A stretch of DNA of 64,000 bases from Pseudomonadales bacterium. GTDB taxonomy: Bacteria; Pseudomonadota; Gammaproteobacteria; Pseudomonadales; Azotimanducaceae. This document shows, piece after piece, positions 44,253 through 52,197 of the stretch. The notes beneath the pieces are model-generated. The model did no database searches and was not told where the DNA came from. It worked only from the letters and a program-made list of their open reading frames with translations. How positions within the stretch are numbered: the first letter of the stretch is position 1; every line of letters starts with the position of its first letter. A program made the position numbers and the translations under genes. The stretch lies in assembly GCA_030749725.1 (NCBI GenBank), contig JASMJM010000014.1, positions 45,537-109,536 of the forward strand. The letters are read 5' to 3'.

Positions 44253-44452
44253 GTATCTGAGAGTATTGAGACATGGGATGGGGTGTTGATTACGCTACTT
44301 GCCTTGGGCTAGGCGCCCCCGGCCATCCCTGGCCCAAGACACCTGGCTAGGCGCCCCCGTCTCACCGTTCCGCCATCCATGGCTCCACCGCGCTCCGAGG
44401 CGCCCCATCAACACCCCATCCCATGTCTCTACCAACTGCACGCTTGGTGATT
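44253..44452 (-). repeat. Palindromic repeat family 1, copy 2 (inverted)
   Basis: The arms at 44268-44290 and 44407-44429 are a perfect 23-bp inverted repeat. The core matches copy 1 in reverse orientation but is 37 bp longer because GGCTAGGCGCCCCC is present twice (44307-44320 and 44345-44358). The shared flanks ACTCTCAGATAC and AATCACCAAGCG appear on the opposite sides to those in copy 1. Copies 1 and 2 are head to head and enclose about 7 kb. Confidence 0.75.
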
Positions 44453-44562
44453 ACCGGTAGATTGACTTGCCGGTTCTGTATCTCGTCAATCAATCAAGTC
44501 TGAGGCCAGTGGCACTTCATCAAGAGTTCTGATTCGTTTCAGGGTACTGTTTTGGAGCGCTT

Positions 44563-44742
44563 AGCAGAAGGGAGTGGGGTTTCCTTTTCGGAGCAATCAG
44601 GCGCTGCGCCGAGGGCGCGGAAGGAGACCCGAAGGGGCTCCTGACCAAGTGAGGGAAGCGGGGAGGGCCGCGCGCCGCGGAGAAAAGGAAACCCCACTCC
44701 CTTCTGCGAACAATCTTGATCGAACCTAAAGTAAGTGTGAAT
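44563..44742 (+). repeat. Palindromic repeat family 2, copy A
   Basis: The arms at 44563-44589 and 44682-44708 pair almost perfectly over 27 bp (AGCAGAAGGGAGTGGGG...). The core between has GGAGCAATCAGGC, CGAGGGCGCGGAAGGAG and GACCAAGTGAGGG. The right flank AACCTAAAGTAAGTG is shared with copy B. The stem differs from copy B while remaining fully paired. It lies 73 bp upstream of the first SDR gene. Confidence 0.75.
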
Positions 44743-44815
44743 CCGAACTGACCTCTTTTACCTGAACCTTAACTGTGGTTACATTAAATCGCTGCGGACG
44801 AATGGGAGAATAATT

Positions 44816-45634
44816 ATGAGCGCAACTATTAATCAAAATGGCCTGCTGGCGGGGAAAGTGGCTGTTGTTACGGGTGCCAGTCGGGGGATCGGGGAGGCGA
44901 TCGCGATTCGTTATGCCATGGAAGGGGCTAAGGTGGTGGTTTCTGCGCGTACAGTGAATGAAGGGGATCACGTGTTACCGGGTAGCATCAATGAAGTGGT
45001 TAAACGGATTAATGATGCTGGTGGTTCGGCGCTGGCGGTGAGGGCTGATTTGGGGCAGGAGGAACATCGCGTGCATTTGATTGAAGCGGCGGAAGAAGCT
45101 TTTGGTGCGGTGGATATTTTGGTGAACAATGCTGCCGTGACGTATTTTATAGCGGTCACCGAATTTAGCGAGAAGCGCTACAAATTGATGATGGAAGTGC
45201 AGGTGTATGGTCCGTTTCACCTGGCTCAGTTGGTGCTTGGCAAGATGAGGGAGAGGAAGTCGGGCTGGATTCTGAACGTGTCCTCCGGCGCTGCACAGCA
45301 TCCCGCCAAGGAGGCGGCCGGTCGGGGAGGGACCGTTTACGGCATGTGCAAGGCTGCGTTGGAGCGATTTACCACTGGGCTGGCGGCGGAGGTCTATCAA
45401 GATGGTATCGGTGTCAACGTGATATCACCTGGACTGGTCGCCACCCCAGGCGTGCTGCATCACAAGCTGGTTACCGATCAAACGCCGAAAGAGCGCATCA
45501 CGCCGGTCGAGAATATGGCCGAAGCCTGTTTGCGGCTGGTTTATGGCGATCCGGCCAGTATGACGGGTATCATCACCCATGCTAAAGACGTACTGGCGGA
45601 ATATGATCTGGAACCGGCTGAATTGCTGGCGTAG
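44816..45634 (+). CDS. SDR family oxidoreductase (first of a pair)
   Basis: This 272-residue classical short-chain dehydrogenase has the cofactor motif VTGASRGIGEA (residues of about 21-31), NNAAV at about 108-112, and the catalytic Ser in NVSSGAAQ. Tyr and Lys follow in VYGMCKAALE. The first third is G-rich at the third codon position (gtg, ggg, gat), unlike its neighbours, which hints at transfer. The start ATG 44816 is not well spaced from a ribosome-binding site. The substrate is unknown; NAD(P)-dependent oxidoreduction of an alcohol or ketone is assumed. The next SDR follows 37 bp after its stop. Confidence 0.88.
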   Translation: MSATINQNGLLAGKVAVVTGASRGIGEAIAIRYAMEGAKVVVSARTVNEGDHVLPGSINEVVKRINDAGGSALAVRADLGQEEHRVHLIEAAEEAFGAVDILVNNAAVTYFIAVTEFSEKRYKLMMEVQVYGPFHLAQLVLGKMRERKSGWILNVSSGAAQHPAKEAAGRGGTVYGMCKAALERFTTGLAAEVYQDGIGVNVISPGLVATPGVLHHKLVTDQTPKERITPVENMAEACLRLVYGDPASMTGIITHAKDVLAEYDLEPAELLA

Positions 45635-45671
45635 GGTGATATTATCATAGTCAGGTCAGAGGAGAATAGAG

Positions 45672-46553
45672 ATGAGTGTAGATGGAAGAGTGGCAATTGT
45701 AACGGGCGCCGGAGGCGGTCTGGGGCGCACCCATGCGCTGTTGTTGGCAGAACATGGCGCCAAGGTTGTGGTCAACGATCTGGGTGGCGGCCTCGATGGC
45801 ACCGGTAAGGGGGATTCGGCAGATGCCGTAGTAGAGGAGATACGGGGTGCCGGGGGCGTCGCGATCGCCAACAAGGCTTCGGTCGCGGATCGGGAAGGTG
45901 CCAAGAGCATCGTCGAAGCTGCTGTGAAGGAGTGGGGCACGGTGGATATCGTCGTGAACAATGCCGGTATCCTGCGAGACAAGTCCTTTAAGAACATGAC
46001 CCTGGATGAGTGGGATCTGGTGATCGATGTACATCTTAACGGCACGGCGTATGTTACCTGGCATGCGTGGCCGATCATGTACGAGAAGAATTATGGCCGG
46101 GTGGTGTTCACCAGTTCCACCTCGGGGATCTTCGGCAGTTTCGGCCAGTCCAACTACGGTGCAGCCAAGATGGGGATGCTGGGCTTCATGAACAATCTGG
46201 CCCGGGAGGGTGCTTCCCACAATATACATACCAACTGTCTTGCGCCGGGTGCCGCGACGCGGATGACCGCCAGTGTTCCGGGCAGTAAAGCCGACCCGGA
46301 CAATCCGGCACCGGAGCGCCATCCGGGTCTGGTTAGCCCGGCGGTGGTGTTTCTGTGCAGTGAAGATGCGCCCAATGGCCGTACCATCCATGCATCCGGC
46401 GGCAACTTCTCCTCCAGTTCCATTTTTATCAACGAGGGAGTCAGGCTCGGCGTGGATGCATCCTACGAAGAACTGCAATCCCGTGCTGAGACGGTGCTGG
46501 ACCTGTCGAAGGCCAAACCGCGCGCACCACGCAGGCCGAACTCACCGCCATAG
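45672..46553 (+). CDS. SDR family oxidoreductase (second of a pair, MFE-like)
   Basis: This 293-residue SDR has VTGAGGGLGRTHAL at the N-terminus, NNAGILRDKSFKNMTLDEWD in the middle, and SSTSGIFGSFGQSNYGAAK with the catalytic Ser, Tyr and Lys. It resembles the 3-hydroxyacyl-CoA dehydrogenase part of multifunctional enzyme type 2. Fatty-acid or sterol side-chain oxidation is likely. AGAGGAG lies 6 nt upstream of the ATG. It likely forms one transcript with the preceding SDR. It ends shortly before the family 2 repeat copy B. Confidence 0.88.
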   Translation: MSVDGRVAIVTGAGGGLGRTHALLLAEHGAKVVVNDLGGGLDGTGKGDSADAVVEEIRGAGGVAIANKASVADREGAKSIVEAAVKEWGTVDIVVNNAGILRDKSFKNMTLDEWDLVIDVHLNGTAYVTWHAWPIMYEKNYGRVVFTSSTSGIFGSFGQSNYGAAKMGMLGFMNNLAREGASHNIHTNCLAPGAATRMTASVPGSKADPDNPAPERHPGLVSPAVVFLCSEDAPNGRTIHASGGNFSSSSIFINEGVRLGVDASYEELQSRAETVLDLSKAKPRAPRRPNSPP

Positions 46554-46719
46554 GGAACGACTGGCTCCCTACCCCTCGAATGCGGCGTCTGTGGTGTTCT
46601 ACCTGATGCCCGTGGTTGTCCTTGGGTATCTTGAGCAGTGCGCTTCGTGCACGGGACCGGCATCACTTGAAGCTCCGATGAGTAGAAGGGGAACGTACTT
46701 GTCTTGGCTTGGGGATCCT

Positions 46720-46960
46720 AGCAGAAGGAGCTGTGGTGTCGTGCGCGACCCCGGCCTTTTCGGAGCAATCAGGCCGGGCCGCGTTCGGACAGCGCCGAGG
46801 GCGCGGAAGGAGGGGTACCGCCATCGGGCCCAACGGGGCTCCCGACCAAGTGAGGGTAGCTGGGAGAGCCGCGCGCCGCGGAGAAAAGGATCGCAGTCGC
46901 GCACGACCCACAGCTCCTTCTGCGAACAGCCTTGACCAAACCTAAGGTAAGTGAGGATCG
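46720..46960 (+). repeat. Palindromic repeat family 2, copy B
   Basis: The arms at about 46720-46761 and 46882-46924 form a long stem. The terminal 8 bp (AGCAGAAG) and the inner TTTTC/GAAAA steps match copy A, but the intervening stem sequence is different (AGCTGTGGTGTCGTGCGCGAC against its complement). It still pairs with only small defects. The core (GGAGCAATCAGGC; CCGAGGGCGCGGAAGGA; GACCAAGTGAGGG; CCGCGCGCCGCGG) and the right flank are conserved. The stem therefore covaries between copies. The rest of the interval 46554-47020 holds no supported gene. Confidence 0.75.
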
Positions 46961-47020
46961 ACAGTCCATACTTGTTGCGATCGAGCCACGGGCAGTAGAG
47001 TGACCAGCCGATAGTGGTGG

Positions 47021-48316
47021 TTACCCAAACCCTGTGTCTATCGCCCGTACCTTCGGCATGTATATACCGAGCAGGATGGTAATGACCGCCAGTATGACGC
47101 CGCTCGTGGCGAGTCCGGCCTGCACGCTTACCGTTTCTGCTATATAGCCGATCGGTATGATTCCGAGCGGCATCAGGCCGTGGGACATCATGTCGATACT
47201 CATGATCCTGCCGCGCATCTCTTGACTCACCTGTAGCTGCACGATGCTGCGGTTCATTGACATATTGACTGCTGAAATAAAGCCTACCAAGCCGATGCAT
47301 AGCATGGCGAAGGGATAGCTGCTACTGAGTGCAAACAGAGTGATGGCGACTCCCCACACGGAACCAGTTACCAGCAACCAATATCCTTTTTTGCGCAATC
47401 CGCCGAGGTTAGCCAGGATTAACGATCCGGCAATGGCGCCCACACCCATGGCTGTCATCAATAGACCGAGATCGTCTGGACCACCAGACAGAACATCCGT
47501 GTTAAAAGCGGGTAACAGCGTGTTAATAGAGAGACCGAAAAGAAATGGCATGATCGACAATAGAATCAGGCCACCGACCACCGGAGATCTGATCACATAC
47601 GTCAATCCCTCGAGAACGTCATTCAGCGGCTTATTCTTTTGTCCCGGGGTGGGTTCACCTGGGTGATCAATACGGAGAACGGTGATGGCCGAGATGAGGT
47701 AGAGAGCGGACAGTACGAAGTAGACTAAACCGACGCCGAACACGGAAGTGGTATCGCCGCCCGCGAACATGGCGATCATAAATCCTGCCAGGGCGGGACC
47801 GAGGATACGGGCTAGATTCCAGGCGGCCGTATTGAACGCCATGGCATTGAAGATCAGTCGTTCACCCACGATCTCCGGAATGAACGCAGTTCGCGCCGGT
47901 ATGGAGAGGGCCATGATGGTGCCATTGAAGAAACCCACCCAGATGAAGTCCCAGAACGTCACCCGACCGGTAATGATGATAACCGCCATCACCAGCGTCA
48001 CCAGTGCGTTACCGGCCGGTGCCCACATGATGACGGGTTTTTTGCGCAGCCGGTCTGCCAGCACGCCACCCGGCAGTGAGAATATCACCTGTGGGAGCAT
48101 AAAGGAGAGCGTTACCCAGGTGAGATTCAGCGCCGAAGAAGTCATCTCGTAGATCAACCACCCCTGGGCGATCAACTGCATGTTCATGGCGAACGCCGAT
48201 GCCAGCATGCCGGCCCACAAATAAAAGTAGTCGTGGTTCTTTAGCGATGCGAAGGTGGATTTATCTGCACTCGCCTCCGAGCCCGAAAGAGCCGGCTGAT
48301 CTGGTGCTGTGCTCAC
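47021..48316 (-). CDS. MFS transporter (EntS-like drug/siderophore exporter family)
   Basis: This 431-residue protein has twelve helices and the loop 2-3 motif SLPGGVLADRLRKKPVIM. FNTAAWNLARILGPALAGFMIA and MGVGAIAGSLILANLGGLRKKG are typical of the MFS_3/EntS branch. The C-terminal half has GFISAVNMSMNRSIVQLQVS and EMRGRIMSIDMMSHG. It probably exports a hydrophobic compound or siderophore across the inner membrane. It is the last gene before the repeat-rich region on the minus strand and follows the MDR oxidoreductase gene by 49 bp. Confidence 0.9.
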   Translation of the reverse strand: MSTAPDQPALSGSEASADKSTFASLKNHDYFYLWAGMLASAFAMNMQLIAQGWLIYEMTSSALNLTWVTLSFMLPQVIFSLPGGVLADRLRKKPVIMWAPAGNALVTLVMAVIIITGRVTFWDFIWVGFFNGTIMALSIPARTAFIPEIVGERLIFNAMAFNTAAWNLARILGPALAGFMIAMFAGGDTTSVFGVGLVYFVLSALYLISAITVLRIDHPGEPTPGQKNKPLNDVLEGLTYVIRSPVVGGLILLSIMPFLFGLSINTLLPAFNTDVLSGGPDDLGLLMTAMGVGAIAGSLILANLGGLRKKGYWLLVTGSVWGVAITLFALSSSYPFAMLCIGLVGFISAVNMSMNRSIVQLQVSQEMRGRIMSIDMMSHGLMPLGIIPIGYIAETVSVQAGLATSGVILAVITILLGIYMPKVRAIDTGFG

Positions 48317-48365
48317 TCGACCTCCTCAGTAATCCACGGCAAGCATGAGCGCTTTGCCGGCACCG

Positions 48366-49370
48366 TTAGTCACTTACTCGGACTATGCGAGTGCCGATAT
48401 TGCCACCTGCCAACAGATCAACCAAGGCTCGAGGCGCCTCTTCAAGTCCGTGGAATTCGTCCTGCAATACAATCAGTTCGCCTGACTTTATCCATTCTCT
48501 AAGATCTGCCCGTGCCTGCTGGTAGCGTTCGGCAAAATCGAACACCAGAAATCCCTCCATGCGCAGACGTTTATTGACCAGCAAGCCCGGAATTCCTCGG
48601 GGACCCGAAGCCGGATTGCTGGTGTCGTATTGAGAAACCACGCCACAGCAGACGATACGCCCGCCATTGTTCATGCGAAATAAAGCGCCGCCCAGGATAT
48701 CGCCGCCGGTGTTGTCGAAATAGACGTCGATGCCCTTGGGACAGGCGGCTTTGAAATCCTGCCTGAAATCTTCGCTGCGATAGTTGGCGGCCGTGTCGAA
48801 ACCGAGTTGGTTAACCAGTCGCTGACACTTTTCATCCGTGCCGGCGATACCGACCACGCTGCACCCCTTGATGCGTGCAATCTGGCCCACCAGGTGCCCG
48901 ACGGAACCCGCTGCCGCTGACACAGCGACGGTCTCACCTGGTTGCGGAGCGCCAACATCCAACAGGCCGAAGTATGCGGTCAAGCCATTGGTACCGAGCA
49001 CGCTGAGATGGTGGGCCGGGTCATCGGCGCTGTCGATGGCACTGACCTGGTCCGCTGCATGCACCGAGTAGTCCTGCCAACCGGCGGAACAGACCACCAG
49101 ATCGCCCTCTGCAAAACGATCGTCCATGGACTTGGCGACGCGAGCAACGGCGGTGCCGTTCATCACGATGCCTGTTCTCGGCGCACCGGCATAACTTGCA
49201 CTGCCCTGCAGCCCGGCGCGGGTGCCGGCAGCGATGGAAACCGCCAGGGTCCGGCAGAGCACCTCACCCTCTGCGGCTTGCGGTAGAGGAACCGTTCGCA
49301 TCGCATAGTTGGACTCCGCCAATTTGTCTTCCGGCAGCGAATCGATGATCATCTGTCGATTTTCAGGCAT
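48366..49370 (-). CDS. MDR-type NADP-dependent oxidoreductase (enone/quinone reductase-like)
   Basis: This 334-residue protein belongs to the medium-chain reductase group without zinc. It starts MPENRQMIIDSLPE, then DNFAVRT-like YAMRTVPLP. The Rossmann motif is VSAAAGSVGHLVGQIA (about residues 145-160), followed by IKGCSVVGIAGTDEKC. KGIDVYFDNTGGDILGGAL and GRIVCCGVVSQYD complete the signature of NADP-dependent leukotriene B4 12-hydroxydehydrogenase-like enzymes, which reduce the double bond of alpha,beta-enones. It may form a transcript with the MFS exporter. Confidence 0.9.
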   Translation of the reverse strand: MPENRQMIIDSLPEDKLAESNYAMRTVPLPQAAEGEVLCRTLAVSIAAGTRAGLQGSASYAGAPRTGIVMNGTAVARVAKSMDDRFAEGDLVVCSAGWQDYSVHAADQVSAIDSADDPAHHLSVLGTNGLTAYFGLLDVGAPQPGETVAVSAAAGSVGHLVGQIARIKGCSVVGIAGTDEKCQRLVNQLGFDTAANYRSEDFRQDFKAACPKGIDVYFDNTGGDILGGALFRMNNGGRIVCCGVVSQYDTSNPASGPRGIPGLLVNKRLRMEGFLVFDFAERYQQARADLREWIKSGELIVLQDEFHGLEEAPRALVDLLAGGNIGTRIVRVSD

Positions 49371-49572
49371 GGTAAGGCTCTCCCAGTTGTGTTGATCCTG
49401 CTACATAATACCTCACTTTTCCTACCGCCATGGCTGCTGCACAACTTGCCAATCCTGGCTGATCACGCCACGATGGGTGAGCACCCTACGTTAAAGTAAA
49501 GCTTAAGCTTGATTATATATGAGCAACGAAATATGATCGATGCGACAGCTCGATACCCTGAAGGAGCAAAGC

Positions 49573-50364
49573 ATGACGTACGAAAACATACTAACTGAAA
49601 CGCACGATCGGGTCGGCATCATCAGATTCAATCGCCCTCATAAGCTCAACGCCTGGACCGCGGAAATGTCCGCGGAGATCGTCGATCAGATGACCGTTTG
49701 GAATGACGATGGCGCCATTGGGGCAATCATCCTGACCGGGGAGGGACGTTCTTTTTGCGCAGGCGCCGATCTGGACGGATTTGCCGAACGCATTGTCACC
49801 AGCAAGGAGTCCGGCGAGGCGATCAGCCGTGGGGGCGTGAGCTTGCCCATGTTTATGCAACGTTCAAAGCCCATCATTGCAGCGATCAACGGCTACGCCG
49901 TCGGTGTGGGACTCACCATGATTCTGCCGTGTGATGTGCGAATTGCATCGACAGAAGCTAAACTGAGCATTCGATTCATCAAGATGGGATTGATGCCTGA
50001 GCTTGGATCCACGCGCATACTGGCGCAACTGGTTGGTCTTGGTAACGCTACTGACATGTGCCTTACGGGGCGCATGGTAGGGGCCGAAGAAGCCCTTCGC
50101 ATAGGTCTTGTCACTCAGGTGACGCAGCCGGAAGATCTCCTTGCCGTTGCGATGGAGAAAGCGGCAGAGATCGCTAACAATCCACCTAAGGCGGTGATGA
50201 TGATCAAGGAACTGCTGGCTAAGAATCCACAGGATGCAGATCTCGAGGCGGTTATGGAAAGGGAGGGCCTGCGCGATCAGATTGCCCGCCGCCAACCGGA
50301 CCATGCGGAAGCCGTGGCTGCGTTTATGGAAAAACGGGCGCCGGTGTTCGGAAAATCCGGGTGA
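49573..50364 (+). CDS. Enoyl-CoA hydratase/isomerase family protein
   Basis: This 263-residue crotonase-fold protein starts at ATG 49573 (AAGGAG 9 nt upstream) rather than 49540. RPHKLNAWTAEMSAEI and ILTGEGRSFCAGADLDGFAE form the CoA oxyanion region. AAINGYAVGVGLTMILPCD carries the second oxyanion Gly. Glu residues equivalent to the catalytic pair occur near MGLMPELGST. It hydrates or isomerises 2-enoyl-CoA in fatty-acid or aromatic-acid breakdown. A second gene of the same direction, an SDR, follows by 63 bp. Confidence 0.9.
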   Translation: MTYENILTETHDRVGIIRFNRPHKLNAWTAEMSAEIVDQMTVWNDDGAIGAIILTGEGRSFCAGADLDGFAERIVTSKESGEAISRGGVSLPMFMQRSKPIIAAINGYAVGVGLTMILPCDVRIASTEAKLSIRFIKMGLMPELGSTRILAQLVGLGNATDMCLTGRMVGAEEALRIGLVTQVTQPEDLLAVAMEKAAEIANNPPKAVMMIKELLAKNPQDADLEAVMEREGLRDQIARRQPDHAEAVAAFMEKRAPVFGKSG

Positions 50365-50427
50365 CATGATCGGTTCATCCCCGCTGCGAGACCTGCAAGG
50401 CGGTTGACGGTTGACAGGAAGACGACT

Positions 50428-51177
50428 ATGACTGACAAGGTAGCGGTCATCACTGGAGCTGGCAGCGGAATTGGCCGGGCGTCGGCACTGGCCCTTCTGG
50501 ACGCAGGCTACCGCGTGGTATTGGCGGGACGTCGTCAGGACAAACTCGAAGAGGTGGCCCTCGAATCTGCACAAGCAGCCAGCGTTCTGGCCCTGGCGAC
50601 GGATGTCACCGATCAACAGTCGGTGGTGGCGTTGTTTGATCGAACTGTCGAGCACTTCGGACGTCTGGATCTGCTGTTCAACAACGCCGGGGGCGGGGCG
50701 CCACCCGTTGCGCTCGAGGAATTACGTTTGGATCAGTGGCAGCGAGTTGTCGACGTCAATCTCACCGGTACATTTCTCTGTACGCAGCAGGCCTTCCGAG
50801 TCATGAAGGCGCAGACGCCGATGGGCGGGCGCATCGTCAACAATGGTTCGATCTCCGCTCAGGTTCCGCGGCCCAATTCTGCCCCCTATACGGCTACCAA
50901 ACACGGGGTAACCGGCCTCACCAGGTCGACTTCTCTCGATGGCCGCCAATATGACATCGTCTGTGGGCAGATCGATATCGGCAACGCCCTGACGCCCATG
51001 ACCGCGCGCATGGGGGACGGTGTACGCCAGGCGAATGGCTCACTGGCACCGGAACCGACCATGGCCGTTGACAACGTCGCACGAGCACTCGTGTACATGG
51101 ACAGCCTGCCCCTTGACGCAAACGTTCAGTTTATGACGGTAATGGCCGCGAAAATGCCGTATATTGGCAGGGGTTGA
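50428..51177 (+). CDS. SDR family oxidoreductase
   Basis: This 249-residue protein has [13 protein letters not shown] at about residues 7-19, NNAGGGAPP near 92, and a catalytic Ser-Tyr-Lys set in [21 protein letters not shown]. The start ATG 50428 has AGGAAG upstream. It probably reduces or oxidises a 3-hydroxy or keto intermediate. It lies between an enoyl-CoA hydratase and a cyclase-family gene on the same strand, which suggests a short catabolic operon. Confidence 0.9.
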   Translation: MTDKVAVITGAGSGIGRASALALLDAGYRVVLAGRRQDKLEEVALESAQAASVLALATDVTDQQSVVALFDRTVEHFGRLDLLFNNAGGGAPPVALEELRLDQWQRVVDVNLTGTFLCTQQAFRVMKAQTPMGGRIVNNGSISAQVPRPNSAPYTATKHGVTGLTRSTSLDGRQYDIVCGQIDIGNALTPMTARMGDGVRQANGSLAPEPTMAVDNVARALVYMDSLPLDANVQFMTVMAAKMPYIGRG

Positions 51178-51243
51178 CCGGACTGAACGCAGCTCAAGAA
51201 CGTGCTGCATTGCTGCTAGAAAAAAGGGCCAGGAGAATCGCAA

Positions 51244-52179
51244 ATGACTAAGTCGTTAACCACTGCCGACATGGAACGTATGTTCGAAGAAGTCAAGAAC
51301 TGGTGCAAGTGGGGTAGTGATGATGAGCGCGGTGCACTCAATTACATCAGCAGCGACAAACGCGCCAGAGCAGCAGCGTTAGTTCAAGACGGTGAATCGG
51401 TCAGTTGCGGGCTGGAGTTTCCGACGCGACCCGCGCCGGACAATCCCAATCCGGCACAGCACATGATGGTTGTTGCGGGAGATGCCTGTACTGAGACGGG
51501 TGTCCCTGGCATGGAATCAGCAATGGACTACATAGGCGTTGCGTTTCACGGCATGGCGGTCTCACATATCGATGCACTGTGCCACGTGTTTGTGAAGGAG
51601 AAGATGTACAACGGATTCGATGCCAGTGACGTGAAGAGTACCGGTGCCCGCAAGAACAGTATCATGGCAGGTAAAGACGGAATCGCCGGTCGCGGCGTCC
51701 TTCTTGACGTGCCTCGCTACCGCGGGGTCGAGTATCTCGACATCAATGAACAGATTTCAGCGGAGGAACTGGATGCCGTGGCAGAGGCAGAGCGGGTAGA
51801 AATCGAAGAGGGGGATCTTCTTCTGGTCGCCACCGGACGGGATGCAAGGAGAAGGGAAAAAGGCTCCTGGTCACCAAGAGAAGGTTTGGCCGGCCTTAAC
51901 GGGCACTGCGTTCCCTGGCTTCATCAGAAGCGAGTCGCGGTTCTGGGTTCAGATGGCATCTCCGATGCCATACCCAGCGGTAATGCTGAGGGGTGGCCGA
52001 TGCCTATCCATCAGTGCGGTATAGTGGCAATAGGCTTGCATCTGCTCGACAATTTGAGGCTCGATCTCGTGGCAGAGGCCTGTGCCGATCGCAATCGCTG
52101 GGAGTTCTTTTTTGTGGTCGCGCCATTGCGGGTAGCCAGAGGAACGGGATCTCCCATAAATCCCATCGCAATCTTCTGA
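51244..52179 (+). CDS. Cyclase family protein (kynurenine formamidase-like)
   Basis: This 311-residue protein carries the cyclase-family metal motif in FHGMAVSHIDALCHVFV, where the H-x-x-x-H pattern and nearby Asp would bind Zn or Mn. Later motifs are GVLLDVPRYRGVEYLD, LLLVATGRDAR, and GLAGLNGHCVPWLHQKRVAVLGSD. Known members hydrolyse formylkynurenine or form cyclic esters, and the substrate here is not known. The ATG at 51244 follows AGGAG. It closes the operon with the SDR and enoyl-CoA hydratase, and leuS approaches from the minus strand 18 bp away. Confidence 0.88.
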   Translation: MTKSLTTADMERMFEEVKNWCKWGSDDERGALNYISSDKRARAAALVQDGESVSCGLEFPTRPAPDNPNPAQHMMVVAGDACTETGVPGMESAMDYIGVAFHGMAVSHIDALCHVFVKEKMYNGFDASDVKSTGARKNSIMAGKDGIAGRGVLLDVPRYRGVEYLDINEQISAEELDAVAEAERVEIEEGDLLLVATGRDARRREKGSWSPREGLAGLNGHCVPWLHQKRVAVLGSDGISDAIPSGNAEGWPMPIHQCGIVAIGLHLLDNLRLDLVAEACADRNRWEFFFVVAPLRVARGTGSPINPIAIF

Positions 52180-52197
52180 CACGGGTGGAGCAATAGC

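Noticed and set aside
44563..46960. Family 2 repeats as an IscB-type guide RNA (HEARO)
   Set aside because: No IscB/TnpB-like ORF is adjacent and I cannot verify the consensus; the structured-element interpretation is kept general.
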